A stretch of DNA of 64,000 bases from Thalassospira lucentensis MCCC 1A00383 = DSM 14000 (GCF_000421265.1 NZ_ATWN01000003.1:310001-374000); one strand, 5' to 3'. Shown: positions 43,312 through 53,870, counted from the stretch's first letter. The notes: a model not told the origin generated them from the sequence alone. A program made the numbers and translations.

Positions 43312-44763
43312 CTAGCCGTTGACCAGATCTATCCCTTCCTGATCGGCATACCGTTCGACATCCTCAACGCTTAAGCCAACCGCGCTATAAAGATTGATGG
43401 TTTCAAGTTCGAGGTCGGTCTCGGCATCGGCAAGGGATTGCTGTGACGTTGTCAGGCTGCGTTGAGAATCAAGCACATCAAGAAAGTTCGAAAGCCCCTG
43501 AACGTAGCGTACCCGCGATTGTTCAAATGCATCGCTGTGATAGCGCACCGATGCAATCAGCGAATCACGTTGCTGCACGGCACCGACATAACCGTAAATC
43601 GCACTTTCGACTTCTTCAATCGCGGCCAAAAGGGTCTTGCGATAGGTCAGAAAGGCCTGCTCGGCTTCTTCTTCGGCCACGGTTATGTTGGATCGGCGCA
43701 GCCCACCATCATACAGCGTGGCATCAATCAGTGCGCCAATGGCCGCCATTGCAGTGCGTATAATCGGACCGGTGCCATACCCCGTCACGCCAAAGGCCAA
43801 AGAGCCATCGAGTGAGAGTTCAGGATAAAGTGTTGCGGTTTCGACCCCGATTTGCGCCGTGGCGGAAATCAAGGCCAGTTCGGCAGCACGCACATCGGGA
43901 CGGCGGCGCAAAAGATCGGCTGGAATACCAATCGGCGGTGCACTTTGAAATTCCGGCAAGGGTGACACATCAAGCAACACATCACGATGGGTTCCCGGCT
44001 GTGCACCAACCAGAATGGAAATCGCATTGATTGACCTGTCTATGTCGGTTTGAAGAGCCGGCAAACTTGATTCAATATCGGACACTTCGGCACGCGCACG
44101 CGATAGATCCAGTTCGGACGCAAGACCGGTTTGCTGGCGGACCTGCACGATGTTGCTGGTCTGGCGTTGCAGATCAAGTGAGCTTCGCAACAGTTCCTGA
44201 CGTTTTTGGCTGCCGCGCAGTTCGATATAGTTACGGATAATATCGCCGATCATCACGCGATAGACATCCTCGCGCAAATAAACCTGTTCAAGATAATCGG
44301 CCTCGGCGGCCTGTTCTTCACGGGCTTCCCCGCCCCAAACATCCGCCGTCCAGGAAAGATCAATCCCCGCCCCATATCCGAGATCATCTACCCGATTGCC
44401 ATCTATCCGGCTGGATGTTCTGCGTTCAGCCGATCCATCGACGCTGGCACCGACTTCAAGACCATTTTCCCCGCGCACACCACGCGCGGTTGCTGCCGCC
44501 GCGCGAATGCGGCTGATCGCGATCTTAAGATCAATATTGTTGGTGATACCTTCTTTGATCAGGGCATCCAAAACCGGATCGGTTGTGGTTTCCCACCAGC
44601 GGGCCTGATCGGCAGGGTTATTGGCGATAACCGGAATTTCCGGGGTATAGGCGGCGATCAGATCAAATTTCGGTGCGGTATAATCTGGCCCCACCGATTG
44701 GCACCCGGCCAACCCGATCAACATGACAGCGCAAGAAAGTGCCGAAAGTCGTTTCACCTGCAT
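43312..44763 (-). CDS. Outer-membrane efflux lipoprotein (NodT/OprM type)
   Basis: The outer-membrane channel of a tripartite pump, 483 residues. The lipoprotein signal peptide ends at LIGLAGC (Cys21). Two outer-membrane-efflux repeats follow (about 70-260 and 290-470), with PADLLRRRPDVRAAELAL typical of the NodT subfamily. I start at MQVKRLSALS after AAGGAAG, one base after the RND gene stop. It works with the RND pump and adaptor encoded upstream. Confidence 0.95.
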   Translation of the reverse strand: MQVKRLSALSCAVMLIGLAGCQSVGPDYTAPKFDLIAAYTPEIPVIANNPADQARWWETTTDPVLDALIKEGITNNIDLKIAISRIRAAAATARGVRGENGLEVGASVDGSAERRTSSRIDGNRVDDLGYGAGIDLSWTADVWGGEAREEQAAEADYLEQVYLREDVYRVMIGDIIRNYIELRGSQKRQELLRSSLDLQRQTSNIVQVRQQTGLASELDLSRARAEVSDIESSLPALQTDIDRSINAISILVGAQPGTHRDVLLDVSPLPEFQSAPPIGIPADLLRRRPDVRAAELALISATAQIGVETATLYPELSLDGSLAFGVTGYGTGPIIRTAMAAIGALIDATLYDGGLRRSNITVAEEEAEQAFLTYRKTLLAAIEEVESAIYGYVGAVQQRDSLIASVRYHSDAFEQSRVRYVQGLSNFLDVLDSQRSLTTSQQSLADAETDLELETINLYSAVGLSVEDVERYADQEGIDLVNG

Positions 44764-44764
44764 G

Positions 44765-47700
44765 TTATTTCGCACTTCCTTGAATCTTGCTGTCGTCAAT
44801 TTCGCCGGTATCAGGAATGGCTTCTGCCGCACGCAACTGACTTTGCAATTTAAACCCGCCATCCGCACGCGCCGACACCAGCGGTGCCAGCAGCAGATAC
44901 AGAACCGGGGTTAAAAACAGCGTAAAGACCGTGGCAAACCCAAGCCCGCCAAACACAACCCAGCCAATTGCCGCCCGGGCCTCGGCACCGGCACCCGTCC
45001 CCAGCACCAGTGGCAACCCGCCAAGGACCGTTGAAATCATTGTCATCATGATTGGACGTAACCGTACCATGGCCGCATCGTGCACAGCATCACGGACCGA
45101 TTTACCGGAATCGCGGAGCTGATCGGCAAATTCGACGACCAAAATACCGTTTTTGGCCATCAGGCCGACCAGCATCACAAGCCCGATCTGGCTGTAAATA
45201 TTGATTGATGTCCCACTTAAGCCCAGCGCAAAGATCGCGGCTGCCAGACCAAATGGAACTGTCAGGACAACCACCAAAGCGGACATGAAACTTTCAAACT
45301 GGGCAGCAAGCACCAGCAACACCACCAGCACGGCAATCAGGAAGGTCAGCTGTACATCATTGTTGGTTTCGCCAAGGGTCGCAGCATCGCCGGTCATCAA
45401 CACCCCGATCCCGGGGGAGAGAACCTTGTCAGCGGCTGCGTTCACATCATCGACCGCCTGTTGCAAGGTATAGCCGGGTGCAAGATTGGCCGAGACCATC
45501 ACAGCGCGCTGCTGACCTTCGCGTTCGAGTTCCGATGCGACCGCTTCTTCGCTTAGACTGATCACGGACGATAGCGGCAATACCCGACCGTCCGTCCCGG
45601 TCACAAACAGATTTTCAAGATCGGACGGATCATTGATGCTGCCAAGGCTTGAACGCAGTTTCACCGGGACGTTCTGGTCATCGACGTTGATTTCGGTAAC
45701 TTCATATCCCTCGATCATCGTGCGCAGCGTCACATTGAGGCTTTCAACCGGAATGCCAAGGTCAAATGCCCGTTCGCGGTCGATATTGACCAGAAGCTGT
45801 GGCTGTGTGGTCTGATAGGAGATCCGTATCCCCAGCAAGTTGGGATAGTTTTCTTCGAATTCGCGCTGCATGTCGCGCGCCTGTGCGGCAAGGACGCGAT
45901 AACTGGTTCCGGTCAGGGCAAATTCCAGCCCCTCGCCACTGCCGCCGCGCAGACCAAGGCTGTTGGGCTGATAGACAAAGGCCTGCACACCGGGAAGAGC
46001 ATTTAGCTGATCCTGAATGGTGGCGGTAATGTCCTGCTGACTGCGGTCGCGTTCATCCCACGGGATCAATGGCGCAATGACCAAGGCCCGATTGGGGTCC
46101 CACAACCCGACAATGGTGTAAATATTATAGGCATCCCCGGACTCAACGACCGGACGCAAAATACTTTCGACCGTCTCAACCTGACGGTCCATGTAATCAA
46201 TACCAACCCCGTCGGGCCCGCGCAGCGACACAAGAATACGCCCACGGTCTTCGTCGGGCAGCAATTCCTTGGTGACGCTGTTATAGACACCAAATGCCAT
46301 TGTCCCGACAAGAATACAGCCGATCAGCGTGATATAGGGAAACCGCAAAACCCATTCGAGAATGCTTTTGTAAATATCGGCAAAGAAATAACCGACCCTT
46401 TCCAGCATATTCGGTTTGGCATTCGCATCCCCATCATGCGGATCAATATGTTTCAAGCGCGACGCCAGCATGGGACACAGGGTCAAGGCGACAAAAGAAG
46501 ACACCGCTACCGAAAATGCCAACACAAAGCCAAATTCCCGGAACAGGCTTCCGGCGGTGCTGGGCAGGAAGGAAATCGGCAGAAAAACAGAGATCAGGGT
46601 CAATGTGGTGGCAATCACCGCAAAGAAGACCTGACGTGAGCCAAGAACAGCCGCCGCCATCGACCCCAGCCCCTGATGTCGGCGGCGTTGAATGTTTTCA
46701 AGAACCACAATCGCATCATCAACAATCATGCCGGTGGCCAGAACAAGGGCCAGCAAGGTCAGGATATTGATCGAAAATCCCATCGCCCAGATGGCCGCAA
46801 CCGTGCCAATCAGCGCGATCGGAATGGTCACTGTCGGGATCAGGGTTGCGGTAAAGGAGCGCAAAAACAGATACAGCACGCCAATCACAATCACGATGGC
46901 AAGGGCGAGACTGTAGATCACCTCGCTTAAGGCACCTTCGATAAACACCGCATCATCAGAATTCACGAAGACATCAACATCATCATATTGCGCGTTCAGT
47001 TTTTCTGCTGCCTCGCGGATACCGTTTGAAATTGCGATGGTGTTTGATTGCGCCTGACGGGTGACACCCAGACCGATAACGGTGCGTCCATCAAGTCGGA
47101 CATAGGAGGTCGCATCATCCGGGCCGTAATAGACATCGGCAACATCACCAAGCCGGATACTGTCGCGGACCATCATCTGGTTCAGGCGCCCAACTTCCCA
47201 GACGGAGGCATCGGCGCGCACAAACAGCTTTTGATCATTTGATTCAAAACTGCCCGCTGGAATATCGAACTGTGCCGTTTCCAAAACATCGGCCACGTCC
47301 TGAACCGACAGCCCATAACTTGCCAGACGCAGCGGATCGACCCGGACATGAAGGACACGTTCACGGTCACCATTTATCGAAATTTCGGCAACGCCGGGCA
47401 CAGCCAGCAAAGCAGGCTCAATCTGGTCTTCGACGATATTGGCGAGTTCTTCCTCGGTCAGACTTTTGCTGACCACGGCAAGGCGCATGATGGCACTGGC
47501 ATCGGCGTCGGCCTTGACCACACGGACGTCTTCGACGTTATCAGGCAGGCTCCGTGAGGCGCGACTGACGGCTTCGCGAATGTCATTGGCCGCGTCATTG
47601 ACCTCAACATCGGGAAAGAACCGCACACGGACACGCGCGCTGCCTTCTTCGCTGTTGGAACTGATTTCTTTAACACCGCTGACCCGTGATGCGGCAGCTT

Positions 47701-47932
47701 CGAGGATGCCGGTGACTTCCGAGTCCACTGTTTCGGGGGATGCCCCGTCGTATGTGGCATAGACGGTTACTGTTGGTTGATCGACATTTGGCAATTCACG
47801 GATTTCAACGCCCAGCATGGCGGCAAGTCCGGCCAGAATGATCAACATCGCCGCGACGATGATTAAAACCGGGCGCCGGATGCTGAGCGACGCAAGATCA
47901 TTATGGTTTTGATTGCCGGTTTCCATCGTCAT
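44765..47932 (-). CDS. RND efflux transporter, HAE1-type permease
   Basis: Inner-membrane proton-driven pump, 1055 residues with 12 membrane helices and two large periplasmic loops. The first helix (RRPVLIIVAAMLIILAGL) and IRELPNVDQPTVTV match the MexF/AcrB-like family. TM4 carries the essential GMIVDDAIVVLENIQRR with two Asp, and repeat two has GLMAKNGILVVEFA. Likely exports drugs, dyes or other hydrophobic compounds. It starts two bases past the adaptor stop, within one transcript. Confidence 0.96.
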   Translation of the reverse strand: MTMETGNQNHNDLASLSIRRPVLIIVAAMLIILAGLAAMLGVEIRELPNVDQPTVTVYATYDGASPETVDSEVTGILEAAASRVSGVKEISSNSEEGSARVRVRFFPDVEVNDAANDIREAVSRASRSLPDNVEDVRVVKADADASAIMRLAVVSKSLTEEELANIVEDQIEPALLAVPGVAEISINGDRERVLHVRVDPLRLASYGLSVQDVADVLETAQFDIPAGSFESNDQKLFVRADASVWEVGRLNQMMVRDSIRLGDVADVYYGPDDATSYVRLDGRTVIGLGVTRQAQSNTIAISNGIREAAEKLNAQYDDVDVFVNSDDAVFIEGALSEVIYSLALAIVIVIGVLYLFLRSFTATLIPTVTIPIALIGTVAAIWAMGFSINILTLLALVLATGMIVDDAIVVLENIQRRRHQGLGSMAAAVLGSRQVFFAVIATTLTLISVFLPISFLPSTAGSLFREFGFVLAFSVAVSSFVALTLCPMLASRLKHIDPHDGDANAKPNMLERVGYFFADIYKSILEWVLRFPYITLIGCILVGTMAFGVYNSVTKELLPDEDRGRILVSLRGPDGVGIDYMDRQVETVESILRPVVESGDAYNIYTIVGLWDPNRALVIAPLIPWDERDRSQQDITATIQDQLNALPGVQAFVYQPNSLGLRGGSGEGLEFALTGTSYRVLAAQARDMQREFEENYPNLLGIRISYQTTQPQLLVNIDRERAFDLGIPVESLNVTLRTMIEGYEVTEINVDDQNVPVKLRSSLGSINDPSDLENLFVTGTDGRVLPLSSVISLSEEAVASELEREGQQRAVMVSANLAPGYTLQQAVDDVNAAADKVLSPGIGVLMTGDAATLGETNNDVQLTFLIAVLVVLLVLAAQFESFMSALVVVLTVPFGLAAAIFALGLSGTSINIYSQIGLVMLVGLMAKNGILVVEFADQLRDSGKSVRDAVHDAAMVRLRPIMMTMISTVLGGLPLVLGTGAGAEARAAIGWVVFGGLGFATVFTLFLTPVLYLLLAPLVSARADGGFKLQSQLRAAEAIPDTGEIDDSKIQGSAK

Positions 47933-47934
47933 GG

Positions 47935-49077
47935 TCAGGAACCTTCACCAAGGCCATCACGGGTGGCAATACCAGTATCGTTGTTGTCGCGGATGACAGT
48001 CGCAACCTTGCGACCGGGGCGCAGACGAAGGACGCCTTCGACAACGATCAGATCGCCTTTTTCGATATCGCCATCCACAAGAATGCGCCCACTGGTCCGT
48101 TTGACAACGCGGACGGGTACGCGCAAGACCGCATCATCCTTGATCCGCCAGATGTAGGTTCCCTCGTCCCCCCAAAGGACCGAGATTTCGGGCACGGACG
48201 GGTATCTTTTGCCTTCGATATCAACATAAACCGCAAACGACATCCCGGCCAAAAGACGGCCTTTTGGGTTGGGCACACGGGCACGGACACTAAACGTCCG
48301 GCTGACCGGGTCAATGCGGCTGCCGATGGACTCAACGGTTCCTTCGAACAGCTCGCCCGGCAGGCTCCACGTTTCAACCCGGACCTTTTGGCCCGGCCTT
48401 ACATTGTCAAACCGGGTTTCGGCGACTTCGAAATCAACCAGAATGCTTTCGATGTTATCAAGGGTGACGATCACGGTTGAACTGTCAACGCGGTCGCCTG
48501 CCTCAATTTCAGAAATGCCGACGATGCCATCGAACGGGGCCAAAATGGTGCGATCAGCCAGATTGACTTCGGCCTGATCGAGTTGAATTTTGGCTTCGGC
48601 CAATGCAGTGCGCGCCGTATCGACCTCGCTGTCGGCAACAGCCCCAAGTGGGCGGGCCTGTTCGTAACGGCCAAGAAGCTGCTGGGCATCTTTTACCTGT
48701 ACGGCGGCAAGGTTGCGCGCAAGACGTTCGCGATCCGAATCAAGGATGACCAGAACCTGATCCTTGGTCACTTTGTCACCGGCGCGAAACAGAACGTCTG
48801 ACACTTCGCCCGACACCGCAGGATAGATCGTCACACCCAGTGCTGATTTGCCTGTTCCGACGGCCTGAACAACGGTTTTTTCATCCATCAGACTGGCATA
48901 TTCGGCAATCACCGGAAGGCCGCGATCCCCGCCTTTTTCGCGCGCCTGCGGGGCTTGCTCACCGGGGGTGACAAGCGCCATGATGTCGTCTTTGGCAAAA
49001 ATATACGCAAGTGCTGCCATCGCGATGATTGCCACACCTGCGATCAGAAGCGTTGTTTTACGCGTCATCACATTCAT
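47935..49077 (-). CDS. RND efflux periplasmic adaptor (membrane fusion protein)
   Basis: A 380-residue adaptor anchored by an N-terminal helix (TLLIAGVAIIAMAALAYIF). The order is barrel-sandwich/lipoyl half (VSGEVSDVLFRAGDKVTKDQ), short coiled coil (about 115-165), second lipoyl half (ILAPFDGIVGISEIEAGDRV), beta-barrel and membrane-proximal domain. It bridges pump and channel. No lipobox is present. It is the first gene of the adaptor-pump-channel operon. No dedicated regulator lies next to it. Confidence 0.95.
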   Translation of the reverse strand: MNVMTRKTTLLIAGVAIIAMAALAYIFAKDDIMALVTPGEQAPQAREKGGDRGLPVIAEYASLMDEKTVVQAVGTGKSALGVTIYPAVSGEVSDVLFRAGDKVTKDQVLVILDSDRERLARNLAAVQVKDAQQLLGRYEQARPLGAVADSEVDTARTALAEAKIQLDQAEVNLADRTILAPFDGIVGISEIEAGDRVDSSTVIVTLDNIESILVDFEVAETRFDNVRPGQKVRVETWSLPGELFEGTVESIGSRIDPVSRTFSVRARVPNPKGRLLAGMSFAVYVDIEGKRYPSVPEISVLWGDEGTYIWRIKDDAVLRVPVRVVKRTSGRILVDGDIEKGDLIVVEGVLRLRPGRKVATVIRDNNDTGIATRDGLGEGS

Positions 49078-49318
49078 ACTTCCAAGTCGGGGCAGGTTTC
49101 ACCCACCACCCTGAGCGGCCTGTTCCCCTCCGGGAAACATTTTGTATTTCAATTCTTTATCCGGCACGGGTGATTGTTTTTTGGTGAAATACATTATGGT
49201 GCAAAAGCTACTGCAACCCGTCGGCCAGAACCACACAAAAAGTGTATCAGAAACGTCGCAGCTTGTATCAAGACACCAACAAAACCAAACGTTTCACAGC
49301 CATTCAATTTGCAAACGC

Positions 49319-49358
49319 AAACCGGCCTGCATACACGGTACGGTATGCAGGCCGGTTT
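49319..49358. repeat. Perfect 15-bp hairpin
   Basis: AAACCGGCCTGCATA pairs with TATGCAGGCCGGTTT around a 10-base loop. No long T-tract follows on either side, so it is either a weak terminator or part of the palindromic cluster next to it. Confidence 0.75.
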
Positions 49359-49394
49359 CGTTCACACAGAAACGATCAAGTCGCCAGAAATTGC

Positions 49395-49660
49395 AAAGCA
49401 TGTTGCATTTAATCTGCTTCATTATGTTTGTTTTTGGCGTGTCGTTTGGCAAGGCACAGCGTGCAGAGCGATGCGGCGCATCGGTCAAACGGTGTAACAC
49501 CGCGAAACGCCGCCAAAAACAAACCCTTCGGGCCGGGACAGCCTTCCGCCCCGCAGCGTCAAAACCCTTGAACGTAGCCCCGCTACGTCCTGCGGCCCTT
49601 TCCTTGCCGGGCAGAAGACTGTCTCCGGCAAAATGGAGCAGATTAAATGCAACATGCTTT
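49395..49660. mobile_element. MITE-like segment with 24-bp perfect terminal inverted repeats
   Basis: AAAGCATGTTGCATTTAATC continues to CTGCT (49395-49418) and is repeated exactly in inverse at 49637-49660. The 266-bp unit contains further nested inverse pairs: GCCGGGACAGCCTTCCGCCC near 49536-49555 against GGGCAGAAGACTGTCTCCGGC near 49611-49630 (imperfect), and ACGTAGC-CCC-GCTACGT near 49573-49589. No protein is encoded. I see no target-site duplication. It could be a non-autonomous mobile element, a repeated intergenic palindrome, or a large structured RNA at the end of the chemoreceptor transcript. Confidence 0.5.
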
Positions 49661-49665
49661 CGGTT

Positions 49666-51789
49666 TTAAGCAGCCCCTAACATGCTCGATTGAGGAAACC
49701 GCACAAGGTTGCCCTCATCCCAGTTCTGCTTCTCTGATGACGTTTGGTCCTTGTCCGATCCGTCTTCGGTCGTATCCTCGTCACTTCCGGCCGAGGCCAA
49801 CGCCCGATCCAGCGATGCGGTCAGTTCCGTGACATTTCGTTCAACCTCGTCAGCACGACGGGTTAGATCGACGCTGAGTTTGCGGGTGGCTTCGATGTCG
49901 TTCGAGACTTCAAAGATGGCCGAACTGACGTTATGGGCCGCATCCCCGGCAAGGGCGATCGCGCCTGTGATTTCTTCGGTTTCAAGGCGTTGTTGTTCGA
50001 CGTCACCGGCCACCTCATCGGAAATCGACATCATGTCGCGCACGGTCACACCGACGTCTTCCATGGATGCCACACACCGATCGGTTACGGCCCCCATGGC
50101 ATTGACGTGTTCGGTGATCTGTTCGGTGGCCTTTTCGGTTTGCCCGGCAAGGTTTTTGACCTCAGCAGCGACCACGGCGAACCCTTTGCCGGCATCGCCG
50201 GCACGCGCGGCCTCAATCGTGGCATTGAGGGCCAGAAGATTGGTTTGACCGGCAATACCGCGGATCAGATCGACAATCTGTTCGATGCTGGTGGCGACTT
50301 CGCGCAGATCATCGACCGCCTTTGCCGATTGCTGGGTCGACCCAACCGCGTTCTGGGCAATACCGCGTTGACGTTCAACCCGGTTGGCGATCGAGCCGAT
50401 GGCATTGGTCAGCCGCACGGCAGCATCGCCAATCGCGGTTGCATGCGACTGGCTTTGTTCGGCGGCACCGGTTGCTGTTTCGGTCTGGGTGGTGACACGT
50501 TCGGCGGCGGCTGCTACCTCGGTCACGGCTTCGCGCATGCGGGTGACCTGATGGCTGACCGATTGGACCAGACCTGTGGTTTCGCCTTCGATGGTGTTGG
50601 CCATCGCACCGAGCGAGGATCTGCGTTTTTCTTCTTCGATGCGTTGCAGGGTAATGCGTTCTTCGGCCATGGTTTCGATCTTGAGCGCATTGTCGCGGAA
50701 GATCGAAACAGTGCGGGCCATGGCTCCAAACTCATCACGACGATTGATATCGACAAGATCAATGTCGGTGTCATTTTCACTTAAGCGGGTCATATCGCCG
50801 TTCACACGCTTAAGCGGGCGCAGGATGCTCATGGTGATGCCAAACGCCAGTGTCAGCGCGATCAGCACGCCAATCGCCGCAACAATGATGTTGGTCAGCG
50901 CGGAATTGGTTGAATCGGCATGGGCGGCATCAACAAGGGCGGTTTGGCTTGCCATGGCTTCTTCGCGGATGTTCTGGGTGATGGCCTGTACACCGCGTAC
51001 GGCCGTTTTAAAGTCATCCATTGATTGACGGAAACCGCCGATGGAGCCTTCAAGCTGATTGGCCCCTTGTTTGAGCAAATCATTGTCGCGTACGGCATAG
51101 GAGAACAGCTTTTTCTCGTTGCGCTTAAGCCCGCCAAAGGCCGATTTGATTTCTTCCTGAAGGTCGGTGAGCTCGGAGGTTTTGGCGCGTGCGGCCTCAA
51201 GGGCCTCGGGCGTGCGCACGATGGGGTATTGCAGGCTATTGACGATGGCAGCCAGATTAAACGCGCCCAGTTTATCGCCATATTTTTCAGCCATTACCGG
51301 ATCGCGCTTGGCGATGAATTCTTCGAGTTTGGCCGCCGATTGTCCAAGCTGACTGGCACCCAGCAACATGGTATCGGACGCAGCGGTCAGGTTTTCAGCA
51401 CGCAGGACAAGGGGTTCAAGCGTTGCGATGTAATCAGCCGTCAGGCTTTCGAGCGCGTCGGCACGATCCCCATCCCCGGCATCACGCAGGGCATCAACCA
51501 GTGTCGCACCGCTTTGTTCGGCGGCGGCGCGAATGGTGGCGATGCCTTCGCGGTCCTGGATATCCACCGTCTGGGCAAACAGCAGGACCTGATTGGACAG
51601 GCGTTCGAGTTTGAGGGCGTAATCATTGGCAAGGCCGACAAGGTTTGTGCTTTTGGCGATGCGATCAGCATGGCCACCAAACCCCAGAAGGTACGTCGAG
51701 GAAAGAGCACTCAGACCAACAAGCAAAACAACCAGAACAAAGAAACCGGCAAAGATGCGCGATCCGATGCGAATACGATCAAGAAACAT
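49666..51789 (-). CDS. Methyl-accepting chemotaxis protein
   Basis: A 707-residue transmembrane chemoreceptor. TM1 is about residues 12-34. A periplasmic helical sensor domain covers about 35-300 and TM2 about 303-327. HAMP follows ([20 protein letters not shown]), then a long signalling coiled coil. Its hairpin tip contains [20 protein letters not shown] and [19 protein letters not shown], needed for CheA/CheW contact. The C-terminus is acidic and Ser-rich, with no CheR-docking pentapeptide. Ligand unknown. No che genes are nearby. Confidence 0.95.
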   Translation of the reverse strand: MFLDRIRIGSRIFAGFFVLVVLLVGLSALSSTYLLGFGGHADRIAKSTNLVGLANDYALKLERLSNQVLLFAQTVDIQDREGIATIRAAAEQSGATLVDALRDAGDGDRADALESLTADYIATLEPLVLRAENLTAASDTMLLGASQLGQSAAKLEEFIAKRDPVMAEKYGDKLGAFNLAAIVNSLQYPIVRTPEALEAARAKTSELTDLQEEIKSAFGGLKRNEKKLFSYAVRDNDLLKQGANQLEGSIGGFRQSMDDFKTAVRGVQAITQNIREEAMASQTALVDAAHADSTNSALTNIIVAAIGVLIALTLAFGITMSILRPLKRVNGDMTRLSENDTDIDLVDINRRDEFGAMARTVSIFRDNALKIETMAEERITLQRIEEEKRRSSLGAMANTIEGETTGLVQSVSHQVTRMREAVTEVAAAAERVTTQTETATGAAEQSQSHATAIGDAAVRLTNAIGSIANRVERQRGIAQNAVGSTQQSAKAVDDLREVATSIEQIVDLIRGIAGQTNLLALNATIEAARAGDAGKGFAVVAAEVKNLAGQTEKATEQITEHVNAMGAVTDRCVASMEDVGVTVRDMMSISDEVAGDVEQQRLETEEITGAIALAGDAAHNVSSAIFEVSNDIEATRKLSVDLTRRADEVERNVTELTASLDRALASAGSDEDTTEDGSDKDQTSSEKQNWDEGNLVRFPQSSMLGAA

Positions 51790-52182
51790 GGGACATCCAA
51801 CAAAGTGTACGGTTTGGCGCGATGCTTACCGTGTGATGCCCAGCCGTTTTGTAACACTTAGATGAAATTCGCATTCGTCTAGTATTTACTGATCGTCACG
51901 ATGTTTTTCAAAGCTCACATAATCAAAAAATACCCTTCAAAATGTTCATATGAACCAACCCTATACTGTTAGAGAGGGTAAACCTGACCATTTGGAAAGG
52001 ATCCAATTGGCGTAAATTCCCGTGCCTTTATGCGAGTCGGTGCCTTGGTTCCCGCCCGGTTATTCGTCCCAGTTAGAACGTTTGAAACAGATAGCCCCAT
52101 CACGCACGCAAACCGGGCGGCATCATTGTCGCCATGACAATATTCTACAAGCCGGGCGATTTTTTGCCGTTATACTCGCCCG
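51790..52182. other. Divergent region between chemoreceptor and AraC-type gene
   Basis: About 390 bp without a gene. Two dyads stand out: ATTTGGA-N5-TCCAATT-like at 51990-52008 and CCGCCCGGTT/AACCGGGCGG (52052-52061 with 52111-52120). Either could be a regulator site or leader stem. An AT-rich stretch at 51870-51960 may carry promoters. Confidence 0.5.
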
Positions 52183-53091
52183 ATGAAACAGGCTTTGTCA
52201 CATAGCCGGGCAGCACACAGAAACTCATCTGTGGCAACACGCCCCCGCGAAACGGCCCGTCATTGGCGTGCCGCCGACGGCATTGATTTGTTTGAAGCCG
52301 ATTACAAACAGTTCACCTTTCCCAAGCACAGCCATGATTACTATGCGTTTGGCACCATCCTAAACGGGGCGGAACGGTTCATGACGCGCGGGACAAACTA
52401 TGTCGCATCACGCGGGCAGCTTTTGATGATGAACCCGATGCAGGTCCATGATGGTGGCCCCGCGTCAGATGACGGTTATCATTACCAGATCATGTTTATC
52501 GCCCCGGAAATCTTTGGCAATCTGGTCAGCGAGCTTTCGCCCAAGGATGGTGGTTTGCCGTTTTTTGGCAATTGCGTGGTCAATGACCCGGACCTGCATT
52601 TACAGCTTCAGTCGCTGCATCGCATGTTCCGCCCCGACCTTGCACCAACCAGCAGTCTTTTGGAGCGCGACAGCCGGTTGCTTTATAGTGCGGCACGTTT
52701 GGCGCTTCGCCATGCGGATGCGCCGCCCTATACCTATCACCCCGGATCAGAAGACAAACGCATCACGGCGGTGATTGACTATATGGCTGCCCATCTTGAT
52801 GCCAACATATCGCTTGATGAACTGGCCACCTTGACCGGGCTGAGCCGGTTTCATCTGTTGCGGGTGTTTCGTGCGGCCACCGGCCTGCCACCGCATGCGT
52901 ATTTCAACCACATGCGATTGCGCCGCGCCAAACGGATGCTGTTTGACGGATCATCCATTGCCGATGCGGCAGCGGCCACCGGATTTGCCGACCAAAGCCA
53001 TTTGAACCGACATTTCAAAGGCATGTGGGGGGTTAGTCCGGGGGCGTTTATCGCCAATCTTGATCAAACATCGCCCAAAAGCCCGAAATAG
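52183..53091 (+). CDS. AraC-family transcriptional regulator
   Basis: A 302-residue activator. The N-terminal cupin-like AraC-binding domain is at about 35-170 (FPKHSHDYYAFGTILNG, GQLLMMNPMQVHDGGP). Two C-terminal helix-turn-helix motifs lie at about 200-295 (ISLDELATLTGLSRFHLLRV and SIADAAAATGFADQSHLNRH). There is no clear ribosome site at the ATG. Its 3' end overlaps the convergent amidohydrolase gene by 28 bp, so it may regulate the polyamine/guanidino cluster it abuts. Confidence 0.93.
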   Translation: MKQALSHSRAAHRNSSVATRPRETARHWRAADGIDLFEADYKQFTFPKHSHDYYAFGTILNGAERFMTRGTNYVASRGQLLMMNPMQVHDGGPASDDGYHYQIMFIAPEIFGNLVSELSPKDGGLPFFGNCVVNDPDLHLQLQSLHRMFRPDLAPTSSLLERDSRLLYSAARLALRHADAPPYTYHPGSEDKRITAVIDYMAAHLDANISLDELATLTGLSRFHLLRVFRAATGLPPHAYFNHMRLRRAKRMLFDGSSIADAAAATGFADQSHLNRHFKGMWGVSPGAFIANLDQTSPKSPK

Positions 53092-53867
53092 CTTTCGGGT
53101 CGGCGATCGCGCAAATACGGGAATTCTTTGCGTGACTTTTCAAGCGCGTCAAAGTCCAGATCAGCAATAATCAGACTATCCTGATCCCCCGCACGGGCCA
53201 GATCGGACCACGGCGCACAAATCACACTTTTGCCGACATAATTCAGGTCACCTTCCTGATCACAACGGTTGGCATAGGCCAGAAACATCTGATTTTCCAT
53301 CGCACGGACTGGCACCATCATTTCAGCAATCCGGTCAAACGGCGCCATCTGGGCGGTTGGTACCAGCAAAAGATCACATCCCTTAAGTGCAATGCTGCGC
53401 ACCAATTCAGGAAATTCAACGTCATAGCAGATCAGCATCGCGATTTTGATGCCATTCCAGTCAATCACCAGCGGCATATTGTTGCCTGGCGCAAAACAGG
53501 TGCGATCAAGATCACCAAACAACTGAATTTTCCGATGGAGCAACCGCCGTTTGCCGGTTTTGTCAAACAGGGCACAGGCATTGTAATTGCGCCCATCCTC
53601 GCCCAATTCTCCAAAGCCAACCACAATCGCAATGCCAATGTCCCGGGCCATATCGGCAACCGCCGACAGGCTTTCGCCCGACAACCGTTCGGATTGCTCG
53701 ACGATCCGGTCACGTCCAATGTTATAGCCGGTCAGATACATTTCCGGCGCAATGATCATCTCGGCACCGGCATCGCGGGCCTCATGCGCACGTTGCGCAA
53801 GGCACGCAATCCGGGTCGGTTTATCAATGACTGCGTCGGAGCCTGACTGATAAACCGCGATTTTCAT
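53064..53867 (-). CDS. Carbon-nitrogen hydrolase (nitrilase superfamily)
   Basis: A 267-residue amidase-fold enzyme with an intact Glu42 (PEMYLTGY), Lys113 (LLHRKIQLFG), Cys148 (LICYDVEFPE) triad. The family hydrolyses amides, N-carbamoyl groups or nitriles. It begins three bases after the ureohydrolase stop, so it shares the transcript with that enzyme and the ABC importer. Candidates are N-carbamoylputrescine or 4-guanidinobutyramide as substrate; sequence alone does not decide. Length and motifs are normal. Confidence 0.92.
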   Translation of the reverse strand: MKIAVYQSGSDAVIDKPTRIACLAQRAHEARDAGAEMIIAPEMYLTGYNIGRDRIVEQSERLSGESLSAVADMARDIGIAIVVGFGELGEDGRNYNACALFDKTGKRRLLHRKIQLFGDLDRTCFAPGNNMPLVIDWNGIKIAMLICYDVEFPELVRSIALKGCDLLLVPTAQMAPFDRIAEMMVPVRAMENQMFLAYANRCDQEGDLNYVGKSVICAPWSDLARAGDQDSLIIADLDFDALEKSRKEFPYLRDRRPESYFGLLGDV

Positions 53868-53870
53868 TGA

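Larger units (their letters stand above)
49078..49665. other. Palindrome-rich intergenic region between efflux operon and chemoreceptor
   Basis: Nearly 590 bp with no convincing gene; long frames on both strands are Arg/Pro/Thr-rich and lack ribosome sites. It holds a 15-bp hairpin and a 266-bp segment bounded by 24-bp inverted repeats, both listed separately. The left 150 bp should contain the efflux operon promoter. Confidence 0.6.

Noticed and set aside
44930..47760. Many plus-strand frames opposite the RND pump gene
   Set aside because: They are mirror frames of a strongly coding minus-strand gene, with no ribosome sites or family likeness.
49142..49669. 175-codon plus-strand frame between the efflux and chemoreceptor genes
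   Set aside because: It runs through the inverted-repeat element, has biased Arg/Ser/Pro content, and overlaps the chemoreceptor end.
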